NCBI GenBank assembly: GCA_945878865.1
Contig: CAMCUD010000038.1
Coordinates: 1-39,677, forward strand
Direction of reading: 5' to 3'
DNA length: 39,677 bases
Origin: Bifidobacterium breve
GTDB lineage: Bacteria > Actinomycetota > Thermoleophilia > Solirubrobacterales > Solirubrobacteraceae
Both the position numbers and the translations under genes were made by a program. Shown piece after piece: positions 6,594 through 14,952 of this stretch (positions within the stretch are counted from its first letter, which is position 1; each line of letters starts with the position of its first letter). The notes beneath the pieces are model-generated. The model did not search any database and was not told where the DNA came from. It saw nothing but the letters and a program-made list of their open reading frames with translations.

Positions 6594-8291
6594 GTGCGCG
6601 GTCTCGACCGCCGATTGATGGCGCGGGCCCGCGGGGTCCGCGCCGCACTCGCCGGGGACACCCTGCTGGGGGTCCTCGGCGCGGTGCTCGTCCTCGCCCA
6701 GGCGACGCTGCTGGCCAGCGTCATCGCCCGGGCGTGGGGCGGCGCCTCGCTCGCCGACGTGACCCCGGCGCTGCTGGGGTTCGCTGCGGTCGTCGCGGCG
6801 CGGTCGGGCCTGACGTGGGGCTTTGAGACCGTGGGCCGCCGGGCCGCCGCGAGCGTGCTGAGCGATCTGCGGATGGCGCTCGTGCGCCGGCGCCTGCGCG
6901 ACGCGCCGGCCGCGCTGGACGGCGTGCAGAGCGGCGAGGTCGCCGCGGCCGCGGTCGGCGGCATCGAGGCGCTGGAGAGCTACTTCGCGAAGTACCTGCC
7001 GCAGGTGGTGCTCGCGTGCATCGTGCCGCTCGCGGTGGTCCTGTGGTGCGCGCCGATCGACCTGCTGAGCGCGGGGATCATGCTCGCAACGCTGCCGCTC
7101 GTCCCGATCTTCATGGTGCTCGTCGGCTGGTACACGCAGAAGCGCACGACCGAGCGCTACGCGGCGATGGTCCGCCTGTCGACGCACTTCCTCGACGTGG
7201 TCCGCGGGCTGCCGACGCTGCGCGCGTTCAACCGCGGTGAGGCGCAGGCCGAGCGGATCGCCGAGGTCTCCGACGACTACCGCCGCGCGACGATGGGCAC
7301 GCTGCGCGTCTCGTTCCTCTCGGGCGCGGTGCTCGACCTGGCCGCCACGCTCGGCGTCGCGCTCATCGCGGTGACCGTGGGCGTGCGGCTGGTGGAGGGC
7401 CATCTGGCGCTGCAGGCCGGGCTGACCGTGCTGATCCTCGCGCCCGAGCTGTACGCGCCGCTGCGCGCGCTCGGCGCGCAGTACCACGCGAGCGCCGATG
7501 GCATGGCGGTCGCTGATCGCATCCTCGATCTTCTGGACGAGCCCGCTGCGGTGACGGTTCCGGATTCGGCCGTCGCGATGCCCGACCTGCGCGCGGTGCC
7601 GCTGCGCCTCGACGATGTCGCGTTCTCGTACCCCTCCCGTGAGGGCGACGTGCTGCGTGGCGCGTCGCTGGTGGTTGAGCCCGGGGAGCGCGTGGCGATT
7701 GTCGGGCCGAGCGGCGCGGGCAAGTCGACGATCGCGTCGCTGCTGCTGCGCCTGACCGAGCCCACCGGCGGCGCCGTGATGGCGGGTTCCGTCGACGCGC
7801 GCGAGGTCGACGTGGACGCGTGGCGCGCGGCGGTGGCCTGGGTGCCGCAGCGCGGGACGATCCTGCGTGGGACGGTCGCGGACAACATTCGCCTGGGCGC
7901 GCCGGATGCTTCGGATGTGGCCGTGCGGGAAGCCGCGCGTGCCGCGGGCGCCGACGGCTTCATCGCCGCACTGCCCGACGGCTACGACACGGTTGTCGGC
8001 GAGGGCGGCCGCGCGCTGTCGGCGGGCCAGGGGCAGCGTCTGGCGCTCGCCCGCGCGCTTGTGCGCGACGCTCCGCTGCTCCTCCTCGACGAGCCGACGG
8101 CGAACCTCGACGCGGAGAGCGCCGCGCTCGTCGCCGAGGCGGTCCGGCGGCTGCCGCGCGACCGCACGGTGGTGTTGATCGCGCACGACCGGGAGCTCGC
8201 GCGCGGGATGGATCGCGTGGTCGAACTGGTCGATGGTGCTTTCACGTTGCCTGACAACGTCAAAGCACCAGACGCCGAGGAGGCCCGATGA
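6594..8291 (+). CDS. cydD: ABC transporter CydD, cytochrome bd assembly (thiol exporter subunit)
   Basis: CydD pairs with CydC to form an ABC exporter of glutathione/cysteine-type thiols needed for bd oxidase assembly. The protein is 565 residues: a six-helix membrane domain (about 1-310) then an ATPase with Walker A GPSGAGKST (about 370), Q-loop VPQRG, signature LSAGQGQRLALARAL and Walker B LLLLDEPTANLD. The GTG start immediately follows the cydB stop without a gap. Codon use in the last 700 nt looks less extreme in third-position GC than its neighbours. The final 20 codons contain a near-perfect 16-bp palindrome (8234-8270) that is translated in frame, giving an unusual tail after the ATPase. 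Confidence 0.93.
   Translation: MRGLDRRLMARARGVRAALAGDTLLGVLGAVLVLAQATLLASVIARAWGGASLADVTPALLGFAAVVAARSGLTWGFETVGRRAAASVLSDLRMALVRRRLRDAPAALDGVQSGEVAAAAVGGIEALESYFAKYLPQVVLACIVPLAVVLWCAPIDLLSAGIMLATLPLVPIFMVLVGWYTQKRTTERYAAMVRLSTHFLDVVRGLPTLRAFNRGEAQAERIAEVSDDYRRATMGTLRVSFLSGAVLDLAATLGVALIAVTVGVRLVEGHLALQAGLTVLILAPELYAPLRALGAQYHASADGMAVADRILDLLDEPAAVTVPDSAVAMPDLRAVPLRLDDVAFSYPSREGDVLRGASLVVEPGERVAIVGPSGAGKSTIASLLLRLTEPTGGAVMAGSVDAREVDVDAWRAAVAWVPQRGTILRGTVADNIRLGAPDASDVAVREAARAAGADGFIAALPDGYDTVVGEGGRALSAGQGQRLALARALVRDAPLLLLDEPTANLDAESAALVAEAVRRLPRDRTVVLIAHDRELARGMDRVVELVDGAFTLPDNVKAPDAEEAR
8234..8270. repeat. 16-bp palindrome with one mismatch inside the 3' end of cydD
   Basis: Arms 8234-8249 (TGGTGCTTTCACGTTG) and 8255-8270 pair at 15 of 16 positions around a 5-nt loop (CCTGA). 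The single mismatch is C8243 opposite C8261. It lies after the last conserved ATPase motif and 18 nt before the cydC start. Confidence 0.7.
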
Positions 8292-9937
8292 GGAACGAGA
8301 CCCTGAGCCGCCTGCTCGTCCTCGCCGACGCGCCGCGCAAGCGCCTCGCGCTCGCCGTCGTCCTCGGCGCGCTGGCCGTGCTGTTCGGCGTCGGCCTCAT
8401 GGGCACGTCGGGCTACCTCATCAGCCGCGCGGCCGAGCAGCCGCCCGTGCTCTCCCTGACGGTCGCGATCGTCTTCGTCCGCTTCTTCGGCGTCTCCCGG
8501 CCCATCGCGCGGTACCTCGAGCGCCTGACCTCCCACGACGTCGCGTTCCGCACGCTCGGCACGCTCCGCTCGAAGCTCTACACGCGCATCGAACCGCTGG
8601 CGCCCGCCGGCCTGGCGACCTTCCGCCGCGGCGACCTGCTCAGCCGCATGGTCGCCGACGTCGACGCGCTCCAGGACCTCTACCTGCGCGGCCTGCTGCC
8701 GCCGCTGGTCGCGATCGTGGCGAGCGTGGTGTCGGTGGTCGCCGCAGCGATCTTCCTGCCGCTCGCCGGGCTCGTGCTCGCGATCGGCCTGCTCGTCCAG
8801 GGTGTCGCCGTCCCCGCGCTCGCCGGGCGCCTGAACCGCACGGCCGGCCGCCGCCAGGCCGCCGCCCGCGCGGCGCTCTCGGCCGAGCTCGTCGAGACGT
8901 TGCGCGCCGCGCCGGAGCTCGTCGCGTTCGGCGCCGCCGCCGCGCACGAAGAGCGGATCGCCGAGGCCGACCGCGAGCTCGACCGCGTCGCGCGCCGCGA
9001 CGCGTGGGTCGCCGGGCTGGGCGACGCGCTCGGCGTCCTGGTCACCGGCGTGACCGTCGCCGCCGTGACCGCGATCGCCGTCGCCGCCCACGACGCGACG
9101 ACGCTCGACCGGGTCCTCATCGGCATGCTCGCGCTCCTGACGATGGCCTCGTTCGAGGCGACCCAGCCGCTGGCCGAGGCCGCGCGCCGCCTCTCGGGCG
9201 TCGTCGCCGCAGGTGGCCGCGTGCTCGAGCTGACCGACCGCGAGGCGCCCGTCCAGGATCCGGGGGACCCGCTCCCGGCCCCGCCGCGCGACGCCCCACT
9301 CGTCATGGACGGCGTCCGCGCGCGCTACGGGCCCGACGAAGCGCCGGCCGTCGACGGGCTGGACCTGCGCCTGGAGCCCGGCTCGCGCGTAGCGCTGCGC
9401 GGCCCGTCGGGCTCCGGCAAGACGACCGCGGTGAACCTGCTCCTGCGCTTCATGGATCCCGAGCGCGGCCGCATCACGCTTGCGGGGGCCGACCTGCGCG
9501 ACTTCACCCAGGCTGATGTGCGCCGCCACATCGCCGTGTGCGGCCAAGACGCCCACCTCTTCAACTCGAGCATCCGCGAGAACGTCCGCCTCGCTCGCCC
9601 GTCCGCCACCGAGGAGGAGCTCGGCACCGCGCTACGGCGCGCCGGCCTCGACGACTGGATCGCCACGCTTCCCGACGGCGCGGACACGATGGTCGGCGAG
9701 GAGGGCGCCGAGCTCTCCGGCGGCCAGCGCCAGCGGATCGCGCTCGCCCGCGCGCTGCTCGCCGACGCGCCGGTGCTCGTGCTCGATGAGCCGACGGCGC
9801 ACCTGGACGAGGCGACGGCGCGGCGGGTCATCGACGACGCGTTCGATGCGGCGGATGACGATGATCGCGCGGTGCTGCTGATCACGCACCGCGGTGAGGG
9901 GCTCGAGCGCTGCGACGAGGTCGTGGAGCTGGTGTGA
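8288..9937 (+). CDS. cydC: ABC transporter CydC, cytochrome bd assembly
   Basis: This is the second half of the CydDC heterodimeric exporter. The 549-residue protein has an N-terminal membrane domain with the CydC-like start LGVGLMGTSGYLISRAA pattern (about 30-50). The ATPase follows: Walker A GPSGSGKTT (about 372), signature LSGGQRQRIALARALL and Walker B VLVLDEPTAHLD. The ATG overlaps the cydD stop by 4 nt (ATGA). The order cydA-cydB-cydD-cydC is standard for actinobacteria. Confidence 0.93.
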   Translation: MRNETLSRLLVLADAPRKRLALAVVLGALAVLFGVGLMGTSGYLISRAAEQPPVLSLTVAIVFVRFFGVSRPIARYLERLTSHDVAFRTLGTLRSKLYTRIEPLAPAGLATFRRGDLLSRMVADVDALQDLYLRGLLPPLVAIVASVVSVVAAAIFLPLAGLVLAIGLLVQGVAVPALAGRLNRTAGRRQAAARAALSAELVETLRAAPELVAFGAAAAHEERIAEADRELDRVARRDAWVAGLGDALGVLVTGVTVAAVTAIAVAAHDATTLDRVLIGMLALLTMASFEATQPLAEAARRLSGVVAAGGRVLELTDREAPVQDPGDPLPAPPRDAPLVMDGVRARYGPDEAPAVDGLDLRLEPGSRVALRGPSGSGKTTAVNLLLRFMDPERGRITLAGADLRDFTQADVRRHIAVCGQDAHLFNSSIRENVRLARPSATEEELGTALRRAGLDDWIATLPDGADTMVGEEGAELSGGQRQRIALARALLADAPVLVLDEPTAHLDEATARRVIDDAFDAADDDDRAVLLITHRGEGLERCDEVVELV

Positions 9938-9947
9938 GGATGCCCCC

Positions 9948-11678
9948 ATGGGCGTCCCCGCCTGGCTCTTCCCCTCCCTCCACGGCTACCGCCGCGCCTG
10001 TCTGCGCGGGGACCTGCTCGCCGGGCTGAGCGTCTGGGCGATCCTCATCCCGGAGGCGCTCGCGTACGCGACGATCGCCGGGGTCCCGCCCGTCGTCGGG
10101 CTCTACGCCGCGCCGCCCGCGCTGGTCCTCTACGCGGCGTTTGGCAGTTCGCGCCTGCTCATCGCCGGGCCGATGTCGGCGACCGCCGCGCTGTCGGCCG
10201 CCACGGTCGCCGACGTCGCGAGCGGCGGAAACGTCCTCGCGCTGACGATCACCCTCGCACTGCTCACCGGCGCCGCCGCGCTCCTCGCCGGCGCGGCGCG
10301 GCTGGGGTTCCTCTCGAACTTCATCTCCGAGCCGGTGGTCAAGGGGTTCATCGTCGGCCTGGCGATCATCATCATCGTCAGCCAGCTCCCAGTGCTGCTC
10401 GGGCTCGAACGCGGGACGGGCGACATCTTCGCCCAGCTCGACCACCTCATCGGCGATATTCCGGACACGGACACCACGTCCCTGGCGATCGGCGGGTCCT
10501 CCCTCGTGGCGCTGCTCGCGCTGCGCCGCTGGGGGCGGATGCTGCCGGCGGCGCTCATCGTCGTCCTGGCGAGCGTCGTCGCGGTGCGCGTGTTCGGCCT
10601 GGCCGACGACGGGATCGCGATCGTCGGGCCGATCACCGGCGGGCTGCCGTCACCGGGGCTCCCGGACGTCGGCCTGGACGAGATCCGCGCGCTCATCCCA
10701 GGGGCGCTGGGCATCATGCTCGTGGCGTTCGCCGAAGGCCTCGGCGCCGCCCGCGGCCTGTCCCGCGGGTCGGGCGCGGAGATCGACCCCGACCGCGAGC
10801 TGCTCGGGCTCGGCGCCGCCAACGTCGGGTCGGGCGTGTTCGGGGGCTTCGTCGTCAACGGCAGCCTGTCGAAGACCGCGGTGAACGTGGAGAGCGGCGC
10901 GCGCACGCAGCTGTCGGCGATCGTCGTCGCGGCGCTCGCGGTGGTCACGCTCGTGCTGTTCACCGACGTCTTCGAGGACCTGCCCGAGGCGACGCTGGCG
11001 GCGGTCGTGATCTTCGCGGTGGCGGACCTCGTCGACGTGCGCGCGCTCGCGTCGTACTACCGCGCGGTGGCGGGGCGGTCGGTCGCGCCGTTCTCCCTCG
11101 CGGCGCGCCCGGACTTCGTGGCGGCGATCGCGGCGCTTGGCGGGGTCCTCGTCCTCGGCACGTTGCCGGGGCTGTTCGCGGGGATCGCCGTCTCGCTCGT
11201 CCTGCTCATCTACCGCGCGTCACGCCCGCACATCGCCCGGCTCGGGCTCGCGCCGGGGAGCACCCAGTACACCGACATGGGCCGCCATCCGGAGAACGTC
11301 GCGCCCGACGGCGTCGTCGTGCTGCGCGTGGAGAGCCCCCTGTTCTTCGCCAACGCGCAGCTCGTGCGTCAGCGCATCCGCGAGGCGGCGCTGGAGCCGG
11401 GGATCCGTGCGGTCGTCATCGATGCGGAGACGGTCCCGACGATCGACATCACCGCTGCGCACATGCTGCACGAGCTCGGCGAGGACCTCGACCGCGAGGG
11501 TGTCCGGCTCCTGCTCGCGCGCGACGTCAGCCGCGTGCGGGACGTGCTGCGCCGGAGTCTCGGTCCCGAGGCGGCGACGCTGACGCACGTGTTCCCGACG
11601 GTCGCCGCGGCGGTCGATGCCGCACGATCGGAAGGGCAGCCGACCCAGCCGATGCGGGTGGTGCCGCCAGCGCCGTGA
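9948..11678 (+). CDS. SulP family inorganic anion transporter with STAS domain
   Basis: SulP/SLC26 proteins move sulfate, bicarbonate or other anions across the cytoplasmic membrane. The 576-residue protein opens with FPSLHGYRRACLRGDLLAGL and contains the family block AILIPEALAYATIAGVPPV (about 29-47). About ten further hydrophobic segments follow, then a C-terminal STAS domain (about 440-550) with VVIDAETVPTIDITA. The substrate cannot be read from the sequence. The start ATG is 10 nt after the cydC stop, so it is probably co-transcribed with the oxidase genes. A longer reading frame into cydC exists, but this start matches the family N-terminus. Confidence 0.9.
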   Translation: MGVPAWLFPSLHGYRRACLRGDLLAGLSVWAILIPEALAYATIAGVPPVVGLYAAPPALVLYAAFGSSRLLIAGPMSATAALSAATVADVASGGNVLALTITLALLTGAAALLAGAARLGFLSNFISEPVVKGFIVGLAIIIIVSQLPVLLGLERGTGDIFAQLDHLIGDIPDTDTTSLAIGGSSLVALLALRRWGRMLPAALIVVLASVVAVRVFGLADDGIAIVGPITGGLPSPGLPDVGLDEIRALIPGALGIMLVAFAEGLGAARGLSRGSGAEIDPDRELLGLGAANVGSGVFGGFVVNGSLSKTAVNVESGARTQLSAIVVAALAVVTLVLFTDVFEDLPEATLAAVVIFAVADLVDVRALASYYRAVAGRSVAPFSLAARPDFVAAIAALGGVLVLGTLPGLFAGIAVSLVLLIYRASRPHIARLGLAPGSTQYTDMGRHPENVAPDGVVVLRVESPLFFANAQLVRQRIREAALEPGIRAVVIDAETVPTIDITAAHMLHELGEDLDREGVRLLLARDVSRVRDVLRRSLGPEAATLTHVFPTVAAAVDAARSEGQPTQPMRVVPPAP

Positions 11679-11874
11679 GCAGCTCGGCGGCGCGGGCGCG
11701 GAAGGCCTCGACGCCCCGGAGCTTGATCTCCTCGTAGCCGCGGATGAGGTCGGGCAGCTCGGCGATCGCGGTCACCGTGCCGACCGTGTCGGGGCGCAGC
11801 GAGGCCAGGGCAGTGTCGACGAGGTCGCGGTATTCCCCGGGCAGGGCGCGCTCGAGACTGACGTCGCGATACAT
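11527..11874 (-). pseudogene. Remnant of indolepyruvate ferredoxin oxidoreductase (internal deletion; C-terminal piece)
   Basis: Codons from about 11840 down to 11660 encode ERALPGEYRDLVDTAL followed by ELPDLIRGYEEIKLRGVEAF. This closely resembles the extreme C-terminal helix region of the large fused indolepyruvate ferredoxin oxidoreductases (about 1,100-1,200 residues), enzymes that oxidatively decarboxylate aryl-pyruvates. The rest of the enzyme is missing. The ATG at 11874 has a plausible AGGGGAG site 7-8 nt upstream. The first residues MYRDVSLE could be the original N-terminus, so an internal deletion joining both ends fits. After residue about 73 the frame runs on antisense to sulP with no recognisable content. 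The neighbouring divergent Lrp gene is a usual partner of this enzyme. Identification is from memory of the family. Confidence 0.5.
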
Positions 11875-11953
11875 CTCGCTCCCCTGGTCGATGCCTGTCG
11901 CCAGGGTCCGCCGCGGCGCCGCCGGGCGCAATACAGGCGCGTCGTTCGAGCGA

Positions 11954-11976
11954 CTGACGCATGATTGTTGCGTCAG
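11954..11976. promoter_or_regulatory. Palindromic operator candidate between the oxidoreductase remnant and the Lrp gene
   Basis: Arms CTGACGCA (11954-11961) and TGCGTCAG (11969-11976) with a 7-nt A/T-rich spacer. The element lies 27 nt before the Lrp/AsnC start and in the shared divergent region, where an autoregulating Lrp protein would be expected to bind. Confidence 0.5.
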
Positions 11977-12002
11977 ATGGCCGTCCGGCGTACCGTCACG
12001 GC

Positions 12003-12437
12003 ATGTCGCTCGACGAGATCGACGAGCAGATCCTCACGCTGCTGGCCGAGGACGCCCGCCGCACGGTCACGGATATCGCGAGCCGCGTGAGCCTGTCGCC
12101 CGCGCCCGTCGCCCGCCGCATCGAGCGCATGGAGCGCGCCGGGATCATCGCCGGCTACACCGTCGTGCTCGACCACAGCAAGGTCGGCCCGAGCCTCGAC
12201 GCGTTCACCGAGCTGCGGATCGTCGGCAGCATCGACGCCGAGGAGGTCGTCGAGATCGCGTCGGCGATCCCTGAGGTGGAGGAGATCTTCACCATCGCCG
12301 GCGACCCCGACGTGCTGCTGCGCCTGCGCGTCGACGACGTCGCGCACCTCCAGCAGGTCGTCAACGCGCTGCGCCGCAGCGGCAAGGTCACGGGGACGAA
12401 GACGCTCATGGTGCTCGCGCGCTGGTCACGTACCTGA
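12003..12437 (+). CDS. Lrp/AsnC family transcriptional regulator
   Basis: This 144-residue regulator has an N-terminal winged helix-turn-helix, LDEIDEQILTLLAEDARRTVTDIASRVSLSPAPVARRIERME (about 3-44), and a C-terminal ligand-sensing RAM domain (about 65-140) with the EVEEIFTIAGDPDVLLRLRV strand pair. Such proteins sense amino acids or their keto acids. The ATG at 12003 begins exactly at the family start MSLDEIDEQIL; an in-frame start 14 codons upstream would run through the palindrome at 11954-11976. It stands divergent to the oxidoreductase remnant, suggesting it once controlled that gene; its present target is unknown. Confidence 0.93.
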   Translation: MSLDEIDEQILTLLAEDARRTVTDIASRVSLSPAPVARRIERMERAGIIAGYTVVLDHSKVGPSLDAFTELRIVGSIDAEEVVEIASAIPEVEEIFTIAGDPDVLLRLRVDDVAHLQQVVNALRRSGKVTGTKTLMVLARWSRT

Positions 12438-12515
12438 TCCCCTCCGGAAAGAGTGGGGTCGGGGTTTGGGGTCCTCCCCCATGGCAGGGCTCCGGGCCGG
12501 GCGTACCTTCGCCGC

Positions 12516-13652
12516 ATGATGCGCTCCACCACCCACCTCCCCGCGCGGCGCCTGCTCGCCGCGGCGGCGCTCTGCCTCCTCGTCCCGGCCGCTCCCGTCG
12601 CAGCGGCCACCATCGCCACGCCGTCGCCTCCAGCGGGGGACGCGAGTGCGGTCGCGATCAAGGCGAAACCCGGTGCCCGGCCCGTTGTGGCCCGAGCACC
12701 CCGCGGCGTCGTGGTGCTCGGCGGCCCGTCGGTCGTGGCGGCGGTGCGACCATCTGCGGCGCAGGGCGGCGCGGTGAAGGTGCGCTTCCGCGGACGCGCG
12801 AAGGTCGTCGCGAAGGCGACCTCCCTCCTGGGCGGCGCCTCGCTGCCCGCCGGCGCGTGTTCGTCGAAGCAGCTGACGAAGGTCCTCGCGCGCGGCGCGC
12901 TCACCGCCGCCGACGCCAAGGCGCTCGGCGCGGCGCTGCAGCGGCGCGCGTGCGGCGGTGCCACCGCCGCCGACGTCGCGGTCCTGCGCCGCCTCGGCCT
13001 GAAGGTGCCCGAGAGCGCGCCGATGCCGCAGAGCGGCGCGAGCACGCCGACGCCCGGCCCGGCGCCCAGCACCGGCGCGACGCCGCGCCCGACGGGCGGC
13101 ACGCCGACGCCGCCGCCCTCCGGCGGGACGCCCGGGGCGGGCGGGCCGGATGCGGACCCCGGCACGTTCGGCGCCTGTCGCAACGGCAGGGACGATGACG
13201 GCGACGGCCAGATCGACGCCCGCGGCCAGGGGGCGAACCCCGACCCGGGCTGCATGAACGAGAACGACACGACCGAGACCGGGGAGAAGCCGGCCAGCGC
13301 CGCCTGCGCAGCGGTCTCCGGTGTCTCGATGACGCCGGGGAACCCGACCACGTCGGCGTTCGCCGCGGTCAATCGCGACTGCGGCATCAGCGCCGAGGTG
13401 TGGGTCGTCGTCCAGCCCGGCGTGCAGGCCTGCGACGTGTTCACCGCCGAGCCGGGCTACGTCTGCGTCATCGAGAAGCTCGGGGTCGCCCACGCGTACC
13501 AGTTCCTGGCCGCGGGCAACATCACCGACATCTACGACATGCCGCTCACGCTCACGGGGCCGGCGGACTGCGCCAAGCCGGCGACGATCGTGCTGGAGCG
13601 GCCCGACCTCAGCGTCGAGGAGATCGTCGAGCCGATCGAAGGCTGCGCCTGA
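12516..13652 (+). CDS. Secreted protein with Pro/Thr-rich linker and calcium-type DDDGDG motif
   Basis: Function not recognised. The 378-residue product starts with a Sec signal peptide (RR at about 11-12, hydrophobic LLAAAALCLLVPAAPVAAA, residues about 13-31). A basic Ala/Val-rich region follows, then a low-complexity Pro/Thr/Gly linker (about 170-215). Next comes CRNGRDDDGDGQID with a following DPGC (about 225-250), a Cys-bounded DxDxDG loop of the thrombospondin type 3/EF-hand sort common in secreted actinobacterial and myxobacterial proteins. The C-terminal domain (about 265-378) has several paired cysteines. It probably acts outside the cell. It is a single gene with no flagellar-type promoter. 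Confidence 0.8.
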   Translation: MMRSTTHLPARRLLAAAALCLLVPAAPVAAATIATPSPPAGDASAVAIKAKPGARPVVARAPRGVVVLGGPSVVAAVRPSAAQGGAVKVRFRGRAKVVAKATSLLGGASLPAGACSSKQLTKVLARGALTAADAKALGAALQRRACGGATAADVAVLRRLGLKVPESAPMPQSGASTPTPGPAPSTGATPRPTGGTPTPPPSGGTPGAGGPDADPGTFGACRNGRDDDGDGQIDARGQGANPDPGCMNENDTTETGEKPASAACAAVSGVSMTPGNPTTSAFAAVNRDCGISAEVWVVVQPGVQACDVFTAEPGYVCVIEKLGVAHAYQFLAAGNITDIYDMPLTLTGPADCAKPATIVLERPDLSVEEIVEPIEGCA

Positions 13653-13664
13653 TCAGCGGGCGGG

Positions 13665-13690
13665 CGGCCGGGACGGGGGGTTCCCGGCCG
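13665..13690. terminator. Stem-loop between convergent secreted-protein and sigma genes
   Basis: Arms CGGCCGGGA (13665-13673) and TCCCGGCCG (13682-13690) form a 9-bp stem with an 8-nt loop, 12 nt after the stop of the secreted protein. There is no U-tract. It may serve both converging transcripts. The rest of 13691-13845 shows nothing recognisable. Confidence 0.5.
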
Positions 13691-13845
13691 TCAGCGCACG
13701 GCGTACTTCTTGCAGCCGACGGTCGCGCGCGTCATCGAGCGCGCGTTGGAGGGGGGCCGAACGGACCGACGCACCGGTTGCGCGACGCGCCCTTCGGCGC
13801 GTCGCACGGACCAGATCGGTGCGAGTCGTCCCCACGACTTCCCGT

Positions 13846-14664
13846 TCACGCGACGGCGACGCTCTCGAGCATCGCCGCGTCGCCGTCGAGGGCGTCGCGG
13901 AGCTGGCGCTTCATCTGCGTGTGGATCTGGCACACGCGGCTTTCGCTGACGCCGAGGATCTTGCCGATCTCGGCCAGCGTCATGTTCTTGACGTACAGCA
14001 GGACCGCGATCTCGCGCTCGCGCTGGGGCAGCCGGGCGAACACCTCGCGGAAGCGCTCCTTGGCCGCCTCCTGCGTGGCCGCGTTCTCGGGGTCGAGGCG
14101 CGTGTCGCTCGACGCGAGCGTGTCGATGCGCTCGATCGTCGTCTCGTCGTCGCTGAGCACGAGCGTGTTCAGCGAGGTCAGGTCCGAGCGCGTGATCTCC
14201 TGCTGGCGCTCGCGCAGCGCGTCCGGGGACGTGCCGAGCGACTCGGCGAGCTCCTCGCGCGAGGGGTGACGGCCGTGCAGCGCGGCGAACTCCTCGACCG
14301 CACGCTCGATGTCGCGCTCCCAGCGGCGGACCGAGCGCGGGGCCCAGTCCTGGCGGCGCAGCTCGTCGAGCACGGCGCCGTGGATGCGGGTCCACGCGTA
14401 CTGCTCGAGCGTCGCGCCCTTGTCCGGGTCGTAGCGGTCGATCGAGCGGATGAGGGCCTCGAGGCCGCAGCTGATGAAGTCCTCGACCTCACAGCGGGCC
14501 GGCATCTCGCGGACCTTCTTGTAGACGATGTACTTCACGAGCGGCGCGAAGGTCAGGACGAGACGGTCTCGGAGAGCCTGATCCTTGGTCTCCTGGTACT
14601 GCTTCCACAGTGCCAGCGTCTCTTCCGGCGACATCCGGCGGCGACCGGACCTATCAGCCTGCAT
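13846..14664 (-). CDS. fliA: RNA polymerase sigma factor FliA/WhiG (sigma-28 family)
   Basis: This 272-residue alternative sigma factor matches the FliA/SigD/WhiG group: region 2 with VEDFISCGLEALIRSIDRYDPDKGATLEQYAWTRI, region 3 with RHPSREELAESLGTS, and region 4 ending in LPQREREIAVLLYVKNMTLAEIGKILGVSESRVCQIH. Region 1.1 is absent, as usual. The ATG at 14664 is preferred over longer in-frame openings because AGGAG lies 11-15 nt upstream and the family starts here. It stands alone on the minus strand inside the flagellar cluster. Seven promoters of its probable recognition type are found in the window, but none is seen in front of its own gene. No FlgM anti-sigma gene is present in the window. 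Confidence 0.93.
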   Translation of the reverse strand: MQADRSGRRRMSPEETLALWKQYQETKDQALRDRLVLTFAPLVKYIVYKKVREMPARCEVEDFISCGLEALIRSIDRYDPDKGATLEQYAWTRIHGAVLDELRRQDWAPRSVRRWERDIERAVEEFAALHGRHPSREELAESLGTSPDALRERQQEITRSDLTSLNTLVLSDDETTIERIDTLASSDTRLDPENAATQEAAKERFREVFARLPQREREIAVLLYVKNMTLAEIGKILGVSESRVCQIHTQMKRQLRDALDGDAAMLESVAVA

Positions 14665-14881
14665 TGATCTCAATGCTCCTTCTTGGGGTGCGAGGGGACG
14701 ACACAGGGCGCTTCGGCACCGGAACGTGGTGAGCCGCACACAGCGGCCCGATTAATCCGTCGGGCGTCCAGGCGTGTCCTCCCCAGAAGTGGGGACCCCC
14801 TCGTCAGCCGCTCGTCCAACCCCGTCCGACCGACGTTTGGCCTTCACGCACGCGTGGAAGCCGACCTCGCCGTCCCAGCGC

Positions 14882-14908
14882 TCAGGTTGCACCGACATCT
14901 GCCGACGA
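14882..14908 (+). promoter_or_regulatory. Sigma-28-type promoter of the TPR-glycosyltransferase
   Basis: TCAGG (14882-14886), 14 nt, GCCGACGA (14901-14908), 44 nt before the ATG at 14953. The -10 is identical to that of flgF. It ties the glycosyltransferase to the flagellar regulon. Confidence 0.68.
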
Positions 14909-14952
14909 CCCGGACAGATGTTCCTCTCCACCCCTCAGGAGGAGTTCGCCGC

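Noticed and set aside
4329-8186. Very long open frame on the minus strand (1,285 codons) opposite cydA-cydD
   Set aside because: The translation is Arg/Asp/His/Gln-rich without any fold-like pattern and mirrors the codon bias of the real cyd genes, whose motifs are intact.
13653-13835. 60-codon minus-strand frame and a 14-codon ending (GCKKYAVR) in the same area
   Set aside because: No ribosome-binding site, no recognisable domain, Arg-rich composition of a chance frame.
14746-14795. Two small inverted repeats between the sigma gene and the glycosyltransferase (GCCCGA/TCGGGC at 14746-14765; TCCCCA/TGGGGA at 14780-14795)
   Set aside because: Only 6-bp arms in G+C-rich DNA; not distinguishable from chance, though they lie in a divergent promoter region.
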